A stretch of DNA of 10,069 nucleotides from Eubacteriaceae bacterium (GTDB lineage: Bacteria > Bacillota_A > Clostridia > Eubacteriales > Anaerofustaceae), in the NCBI GenBank assembly GCA_031280495.1, contig JAITGT010000061.1:1-10069 (forward strand), read 5' to 3'. This document shows positions 6,199-10,069 of the stretch, piece by piece. The notes under the pieces are model-generated. The model was given only the letters and a program-made list of their open reading frames with translations, did no database searches and was not told the DNA's origin. The translations under genes and the position numbers were made by a program. Position 1 is the stretch's first letter. Each line of letters starts with the position of its first letter.

Positions 6199-7257
6199 AT
6201 GGCACTTACACCAAAAGAGAACTTTTTGGGTCTTTACAAAGGGCGTCTGCCCGAATGGATTCCTTCCTGGGGCATGGGCATGCCCATGGAACGGGCGCCG
6301 GTGCTGGGCATGTTCGTCAATGTAATGAAAAACGGCGGATTCCCAGTCTCCGACGATCCGGAAAACCCGTTCAAAATGCCAGCAGAGTGGACGAACGAGT
6401 GGGGCGTCACGATGGTCTCCAATCCGGAGGCAAATTTTGGCGGCCTTCCAAAGCCAGGAAACTTTATTCTTGACGACATCACCAAGTGGGACAAAGTAAT
6501 TAAGAAGCCAGAGCTGATCGCCCCCTCAATCGATGAAATCGATTGGGTCACCATGGCCAAAGAACAGACGAAAGACATTGACCGCTCCACCACAGGCGTC
6601 ATGGTCTCCATTGGCAATGGCGTATTCCAGTTTTTAGTCGGGTTTATGGGCTTTGAAGAGGCGCTCATCGCGCTAGTGGAAGAGCCGGAAGTCTGCAGGG
6701 AATTCTTCGCCTGGGCAGACGAGATCTATGTGCCCGTCGCTAAAAAGGCAATAGAATTCTACAAGCCGGACATGTGTTACATGGGCGATGACTCCGCCGC
6801 CAAGTATGCCCCGTTCGTGTCGCCAAAAACATACCATGACGTCCTCAAGCCCAGCTACGCAGCTGCCGCAAAGTATGCGCAGGAGCGTGAAATCCCCATT
6901 GGATTCCACAACTGCGGAAAAGCGGAAGCATACTTGCCTGACATGCACGATTTCGGCGTAAAATACTGGGATCCCGCTCAGACAGAGAATGATCTCATCG
7001 CGGACAAGGCAATGTTTGACGACATTGTCATTTGCGGCGGCTTTGACTTTGTCCCGCCGGCAGACGGATCCGTCATCACCGAAGAGTTTACGCGCGAATA
7101 TGTGCGCGAAACAATTGACAAGCTTGCGCCAGGCGGGCGCTATGCCTGGATGGGCATGTACATGGGCCCTGCGGGAGACGAAGTCGCGCCAAAGATCAAT
7201 GAGTGGATCACCGACGAAGTCAAAACGTATGGGGATCACTACTACGACAAGCATTAG
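6199..7257 (+). CDS. UROD/MtaA-family protein (uroporphyrinogen decarboxylase-like methyltransferase homologue)
   Basis: A 352-aa cytoplasmic TIM-barrel protein of the uroporphyrinogen decarboxylase superfamily. It is much more like the corrinoid methyltransferase branch (MtaA/MtbA/CmuA) than true HemE. Seen: MALTPKENFLGLYKGRLPEW at the N-terminus; FLVGFMGFEEALIALVEEPE; DDSAAKYAPFVSPKTYHDVL; then FHNCGKAEAYLPDM with H237-x-C239, the position of the zinc site in MtaA-type enzymes. The next cysteine is C279 (VICGGFD). At the place of the usual C-terminal Cys ligand the sequence is instead AWMGMYMGPAGDE. ATG 6199 was chosen because GGAGG lies at 6190-6194 and because family proteins start this way; the open frame reaches back to 6124. 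It follows the regulator by 128 nt and is closed by a strong terminator. Methyl transfer between a corrinoid and another carrier is plausible, but the substrate is unknown. Confidence 0.85.
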   Translation: MALTPKENFLGLYKGRLPEWIPSWGMGMPMERAPVLGMFVNVMKNGGFPVSDDPENPFKMPAEWTNEWGVTMVSNPEANFGGLPKPGNFILDDITKWDKVIKKPELIAPSIDEIDWVTMAKEQTKDIDRSTTGVMVSIGNGVFQFLVGFMGFEEALIALVEEPEVCREFFAWADEIYVPVAKKAIEFYKPDMCYMGDDSAAKYAPFVSPKTYHDVLKPSYAAAAKYAQEREIPIGFHNCGKAEAYLPDMHDFGVKYWDPAQTENDLIADKAMFDDIVICGGFDFVPPADGSVITEEFTREYVRETIDKLAPGGRYAWMGMYMGPAGDEVAPKINEWITDEVKTYGDHYYDKH

Positions 7258-7304
7258 CCTTCTTAAAATGGGCAAGCAAAGGGGCTGCTTTAGCCTGCTG
7301 ATAT

Positions 7305-7342
7305 AAGAAAACTGGCAAAAGCCAGCAAAACTGGCATTTCTT
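7305..7342. repeat. Nested short palindromes downstream of the UROD-family gene
   Basis: CTGGC (7312-7316), GCCAG (7321-7325) and CTGGC (7331-7335) are separated by A-rich 4-5-nt loops, so the middle copy can pair with either neighbour. AAGAAA (7305-7310) and TTTCTT (7337-7342) frame the whole. The result is two mutually exclusive small hairpins in the 3' untranslated region before the main terminator. The role is unknown. Confidence 0.35.
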
Positions 7343-7375
7343 GTAGCGGCGGGCAAGGGGTTCGCAAGATCCATG

Positions 7376-7413
7376 AGCGGGGCGCTTGATAAAAAAAGCG
7401 CCCCGCTTTTTTT
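7376..7413 (+). terminator. Rho-independent terminator after the UROD-family gene
   Basis: A perfect 12-bp GC-rich stem, AGCGGGGCGCTT (7376-7387) with AAGCGCCCCGCT (7396-7407), an 8-nt A-rich loop, and a run of seven T (7407-7413). It ends the regulator/UROD transcription unit about 120 nt after the stop codon. The A-run in the loop gives no U-tract for the opposite strand, so it acts mainly on the plus strand. Confidence 0.92.
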
Positions 7414-7526
7414 ATGGCTAAACGCAGGCAGCAATGAAATGGAAATAAAACCAAAGATACAAACACTGCCGAAGCGCGGCGGAAAGACGGCTGCGAAAGG
7501 CATCCCATTAGTCAAGCTTTTCTAAC

Positions 7527-7787
7527 CTATTCTATGCCAGATCTAATACTTTCAGCCTTTTCCAATCCTCCTTGCTCGTTGAGAACCTTGAAAAACTCCT
7601 CCTTACTGTATCCAATTTTGTATCTCTCTAATACGCTAAAATATTCGTCGTATGAAACGTCTTCACTTGGATATTCATCACCAATTGCATCACTTGTGTC
7701 TTAGCGTTGAAAGGCTGTACCTTCGTTTTCGTCAATATCAAGAGCCCTCGCAATACCCACTGATCTACTAAATCTACTCCAGATCCA
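7527..7787 (-). pseudogene. Unidentified gene remnant (C-terminal end) with an in-frame stop
   Basis: One minus-strand frame reads SRFSRSVGIARALDIDENEG, then TAFQR and a TAA at 7701-7703. It continues in the same frame with DEYPSEDVSYDEYFSVLERY, then KIGYSKEEFFKVLNEQGGLE, and ends at TAG 7527-7529. The composition (acidic, Tyr-rich, helical) and the AT-rich codons look like genuine coding sequence, but there is no start codon with an RBS, and a TGA at 7788-7790 closes it upstream. It therefore looks like the tail of a broken gene abutting the mobC remnant. I do not recognise the family. It overlaps in a different frame the artificial extension of the mobC frame (7628-7794). Confidence 0.4.
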
Positions 7788-7794
7788 TCACTAT

Positions 7795-7983
7795 TATTTA
7801 GTGCGGCGGCATTCTCGTCGTACCGCTTGACATCAATCGCGTTCAGCACATGGGCTTTCTGCGCTATCTGATTGAGATTCGTGCCGATAGCGTGGAGTTC
7901 CCTCATCATAGTGTAATAGTCGGGCGGCGGCATGTCCGTGGGAAATTCAGTCGAGACTTGATTTCAATACTTCTGTTTTGCAT
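7795..7983 (-). pseudogene. mobC: Degraded mobC-type relaxosome protein gene
   Basis: MobC-type proteins help a relaxase bind oriT in mobilizable elements. A credible start is present: GGAAG 7 nt before ATG 7981-7983, encoding MQNRSIEIKSRLN, the usual basic N-terminus of the Firmicute family. The frame then breaks: the conserved C-terminal block PPPDYYTMMRELHAIGTNLN and QIAQKAHVLNAIDVKRYDEN appears in another frame directly afterwards. The roughly 40-50 residues that normally lie between them are missing, so a deletion near 7945-7955 both removed the middle and shifted the frame. Family similarity ends near 7795, where sequence from another gene remnant takes over. No relaxase gene is present in the window, so the element cannot mobilise itself. 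Confidence 0.75.
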
Positions 7984-8015
7984 GGTCAGACTTCCTTTCA
8001 ATATAGACTTTGCAA

Positions 8016-8067
8016 GGGGTATTAGGGGGATTTTACCCCTAACAAGTTGCCCTTTGTCCCCAAAGGG
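8016..8067. other. oriT-like hairpin pair upstream of mobC remnant
   Basis: Two adjacent inverted repeats lie just before the mobC start: TTAGGGG (8022-8028) with CCCCTAA (8036-8042), 7-nt loop, and CCCTTTG (8050-8056) with CAAAGGG (8061-8067), 4-nt loop. GGGGTA (8016-8021) with TACCCC (8034-8039) is an alternative pairing. Transfer origins of MobC-type elements commonly lie immediately upstream of mobC and contain such repeats, so this is a candidate remnant oriT. The nick site cannot be identified by eye. Confidence 0.42.
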
Positions 8068-8213
8068 TGATGCTTGCTGCTGGGATAGTGCATACATGGA
8101 AACTCGATTTTCGGGAGTTCACCGTCCGAAAAAGAAATGTCATCGTGCGTCCTGTTTCGGTCTTTCTTTTTGGATAACCGTTCGGTTTCCACAAGCTCAA
8201 AATTGTGATTATA

Positions 8214-8275
8214 GGAATAATATAAATTGAATTTCAGATAAAACTCTTGATATTATTCCGATAATATGCTATACT
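8214..8275 (+). promoter_or_regulatory. fic promoter with overlapping palindromic operator candidates
   Basis: Near-consensus promoter: -35 TTGATA (8247-8252), 17 nt, -10 TATACT (8270-8275), about 25 nt before the fic start. The spacer contains a perfect palindrome, ATATTAT (8250-8256) and ATAATAT (8261-8267). The longer element ATATTATTCC (8250-8259) is mirrored upstream as GGAATAATAT (8214-8223), so three copies of the half-site flank and fill the promoter. This layout suggests repression by a dimeric DNA-binding protein, possibly the fic product itself through its HTH domain. Confidence 0.7.
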
Positions 8276-8299
8276 ATTATTGAAAGTGAGGTGCGGCCT

Positions 8300-9217
8300 T
8301 TGGACTACATGACAGTAAAGCAAGCCGCTGAACAATGGAATATTTCCGATAGGCGCGTTCGGATTTTCTGCTCGGAGGGAAAGATTGATGGCGTAATTCG
8401 CAATGGGCGAAGTTATCTGATTCCCGCGAACACATTAAAACCAATAGACGGGCGCAGTCTGCGGGGAAGAAGTATAACGGAACAATACTTGGCTCTTTTT
8501 GCGTCCGTAGATGTCATGAAATCAGAGATTGGACGCCGCCGTCCGCTCACGCAGGGCGAATTAAAACGCTTGCAGGACGAATTTCTTGTTGAGTTTACTT
8601 ACAACTCGAACGCGATTGAGGGGAATACGCTCACCCTCAAAGAAACGGCTCTTGCCTTAGAGGGCGTGACGGTTGACCAAAAACCGCTGAAAGACCATTT
8701 GGAAGCGGTAGGCCATCGGGATGCTTTTTTATATGTTACGAAACTTGTCAGCGAAAAAACACAAATTTCCGAGCGTGTTATCCGTGATATTCATGCTTTG
8801 GCGCTGATGAACAGACCCGAAGATAAGGGCGTTTACCGCCGTATTCCCGTGAAAATCATGGGTGCATTTCATGAGCCGCCGCAGCCATATCTCGTCCCCG
8901 TGCAAATGGAACAGATCGTTGCGGACTTAATCCACGACAAACGGCATGACATTGAAAAGGCGGCGTTGTTCCATTTGAATTTTGAGGGAGTCCACCCCTT
9001 TATTGACGGCAACGGACGCACGGGTAGGCTTCTTTTGAATCTGATGCTTATGCAAGCGGGATACCCGCCAATCAATGTGAAGTTTGCGGATAGAAAACGC
9101 TACTACGCCTGCTTTGACAGCTATTATCGGGACAATGATGCTTCGCCAATGGTAGAAATGGTCGCTGAATACGCCAAAGAGCGGCTTGCACAAATGCTTC
9201 AAATCATGCAGAAATAA
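8300..9217 (+). CDS. Fic/DOC domain protein with N-terminal helix-turn-helix
   Basis: A 305-aa protein predicted to transfer AMP (or another nucleotide) to target proteins. Seen: a small excisionase/MerR-like HTH at residues about 4-50 (MTVKQAAEQWNISDRRVRIF); an intramolecular inhibitory motif S103-N-A-I-E107-G, matching the (S/T)xxxE(G/N) signature of self-inhibited class II Fic proteins; and an intact catalytic loop HPFIDGNGRTGR at 232-243 with the essential His. The catalytic motif is complete, so the enzyme should be active once inhibition is relieved. I chose TTG 8300 because GAGGTG (8288-8293) lies 6 nt upstream and MDYMTVK is the usual family N-terminus; GTG 8291 overlaps that RBS. The gene has its own promoter with palindromes and sits among mobile-element debris. 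It may act as a stress or toxin-like effector; its target is unknown. Confidence 0.92.
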   Translation: MDYMTVKQAAEQWNISDRRVRIFCSEGKIDGVIRNGRSYLIPANTLKPIDGRSLRGRSITEQYLALFASVDVMKSEIGRRRPLTQGELKRLQDEFLVEFTYNSNAIEGNTLTLKETALALEGVTVDQKPLKDHLEAVGHRDAFLYVTKLVSEKTQISERVIRDIHALALMNRPEDKGVYRRIPVKIMGAFHEPPQPYLVPVQMEQIVADLIHDKRHDIEKAALFHLNFEGVHPFIDGNGRTGRLLLNLMLMQAGYPPINVKFADRKRYYACFDSYYRDNDASPMVEMVAEYAKERLAQMLQIMQK

Positions 9218-9421
9218 AATCTGCTAAATTTTTTCTATCAAAATTAATATATATAACATCCTTATTGTATCCATTGACTGGTTTTAGTGTTTTTTTATAA
9301 TACTTTCATCAGTTTTCCCCTCATTAATAGTGATTAATAACTCAATCTTCTTTAGCACTGGATCTTTTTGCGCCCAGTTAATTTCAAGTTTTGCTTCCTT
9401 AGGATCATTACTCATCTTCAT
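9204..9421 (-). CDS. Small convergent ORF, 45 aa, or 72 aa if an A7 frameshift is bridged
   Basis: From ATG 9419-9421 (or the in-frame ATG 9413-9415, better spaced from the GAGAGG at 9424-9429) the zero frame encodes 45 aa, including MSNDPKEAKLEINWAQKDPV and LLITINEGKTDESIIKKH, stopping at TAA 9284-9286. Seven A residues (T7 at 9290-9296 on plus) precede that stop and form the slippery pattern A-AAA-AAA in frame. A -1 shift there continues with TLKPVNGYNKDVIYINFDRK, then NLADFISA, and stops at TGA 9204-9206, overlapping the fic 3' end by 14 nt. The continuation looks like real protein sequence, so either programmed slippage, a recent one-base loss, or a sequencing error is likely. I do not recognise the family. 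Given its position next to fic, a functional link such as an antitoxin-like partner is conceivable but unsupported. Confidence 0.45.
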
Positions 9422-9499
9422 AATCCTCTCTTTATTGATGTTAGAACTTAATTATGACAAATTTTGGTAATTCTTAAATGCCTAACTGTAGATGAGAAA

Positions 9500-9595
9500 A
9501 TGCAATGTCGATATTGGTATTTGGAGACTTCAGTGATAAATATATGGTTTCTACGCTGTTTTATAACAAATATCTACATTCATGAACATATTAGC
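9500..9595 (+). pseudogene. PIN-domain protein N-terminal fragment (truncated)
   Basis: ATG 9500 opens a frame reading MQCRYWYLETSVINIW. The RYWYLETSVIN stretch matches the first strand and first acidic residue region of PIN-domain ribonucleases (VapC-like, usually YLDTSV or YLETSV). After about 20 residues the similarity is lost, and the sequence changes to GC-rich DNA near 9595, so most of the gene is deleted. No partner antitoxin is seen. The match is short, and chance is possible. Confidence 0.33.
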
Positions 9596-9599
9596 AGAA

Positions 9600-10069
9600 C
9601 GCCTAGAGCCAATCAAGAGCGAGATTGCGCCCTGTCTAGTGATACATCCAGGCAGGCCGCCTAACTTCATCGCGGGGTTCGCCGCTGCAGGTTCAGCGTT
9701 GAATCGACAGAAACAAAGCGCGCAGCACCGTCTTACAGCATTTTTCAAGTCCTCGCAGGGCGGATGGGACATGCCAAGCCCTTTCCTCACCGCACGATGA
9801 TACGCAGCAACGCGCCGCTTGAAGAGCCCTTTAGGCAGGAGCGCCACTGTGTTCATTAACGGGCACAACATGAGTAAAGGCAAAATTCACGCGAGAGCAT
9901 TATGAGGCTCAGCTGAAGCGATTGCAGAGCCAAAGGGCTTTTTTCGCTGCCCCGCCCCCTCCAGGCAGTCGTGCGCCTGGATTTTCCAAGAAGCGGCGCG
10001 CAGAGTAAATGCCCTTTACGGATGGAAGACACAGTTCCGAATTTTACAAGAAATCCATTCGGCGGGCGT
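9600..10069. other. GC-rich right end with no supportable gene
   Basis: Composition returns to the GC-rich background near 9595. Open frames exist on both strands (plus 9582-9800, minus 9551-9883) but overlap each other, straddle the composition boundary, and show no family motif or good RBS. A gene starting beyond the right edge cannot be excluded. No tRNA, rRNA or CRISPR pattern is visible. Confidence 0.5.
9960..9985 (+). terminator. Possible weak rho-independent terminator
   Basis: TCCAGGC (9960-9966) pairs with GCCTGGA (9975-9981) around an 8-nt loop and is followed by only four T. A second, weaker stem AGCC/GGCT with T6 lies at 9928-9944. No gene is seen to end here, so the assignment is tentative. 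Confidence 0.28.

Noticed and set aside
7340..7375. GGGGTTCGCAAGATCC resembling a tRNA T-arm
   Set aside because: The flanking bases do not pair and no other tRNA arms can be folded nearby.
6673..7515. Long minus-strand open frame of 280 codons
   Set aside because: It is antisense to the UROD-family gene and crosses its terminator; a shadow of GC-biased codon use.
7850..8230. Plus-strand open frame of 126 codons
   Set aside because: It is antisense to mobC and runs across the oriT-like hairpins; no recognisable protein.
9551..9883. Minus-strand open frame of 110 codons (Cys-rich)
   Set aside because: It straddles the composition boundary, has no RBS or known motif and conflicts with other frames.

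Overview
The window looks like a chromosomal segment of an anaerobic Firmicute, most likely a Clostridia member. The reasons are strong Shine-Dalgarno sites, frequent TTG starts, a lipoprotein-type solute-binding protein, and a gene set (DUF1638, DUF2284, a UROD/MtaA-type methyltransferase homologue and a PucR-type regulator) typical of anaerobes that use corrinoid-dependent methyl transfer. Most of the window is GC-rich; about 7510-9595 is visibly AT-richer and carries mobile-element remnants, so it is probably acquired DNA.

Layout. (1) 1-1655, minus strand: a polar amino acid ABC importer operon, solute-binding lipoprotein then permease. The permease runs off the left edge, and an ATPase gene probably follows outside. 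A strong hairpin sits between the two genes. (2) 1656-3161: about 1.5 kb without an intact gene. It holds a probable frameshifted gene remnant (about 1776-2214, plus) that ends in a near-perfect terminator hairpin, then about 0.9 kb of GC-rich DNA with only shadow-like open frames. (3) 3162-7257: a compact divergent module. Minus strand: DUF1638 then DUF2284, translationally coupled by an ATGA overlap, behind a near-consensus promoter (TTGACG, 17 nt, TATACT). Plus strand: a PucR-type regulator, then a UROD/MtaA-family protein, closed by a strong terminator at 7376-7413. (4) 7510-9595: a decayed mobilizable element with a fragmentary mobC, an oriT-like pair of hairpins, an unidentified gene fragment, an intact Fic protein gene with its own promoter and palindromic operator-like site, a small convergent ORF with an A7 slippery run, and a PIN-domain start that is cut short. 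(5) 9600-10069: GC-rich, no convincing gene.

How the genes work together. The central module reads as a regulated catabolic or methyl-transfer unit. The regulator probably controls the divergent DUF1638/DUF2284 pair and perhaps its own downstream UROD-family gene. Neither a corrinoid protein nor a substrate-specific methyltransferase is present here, so partners must be encoded elsewhere or the module does something else. The UROD-family protein keeps an H-x-C metal-type motif but appears to lack the usual C-terminal cysteine ligand, which makes its chemistry an open question. The Fic gene appears to be an independent, possibly autoregulated cargo gene on the dead element.
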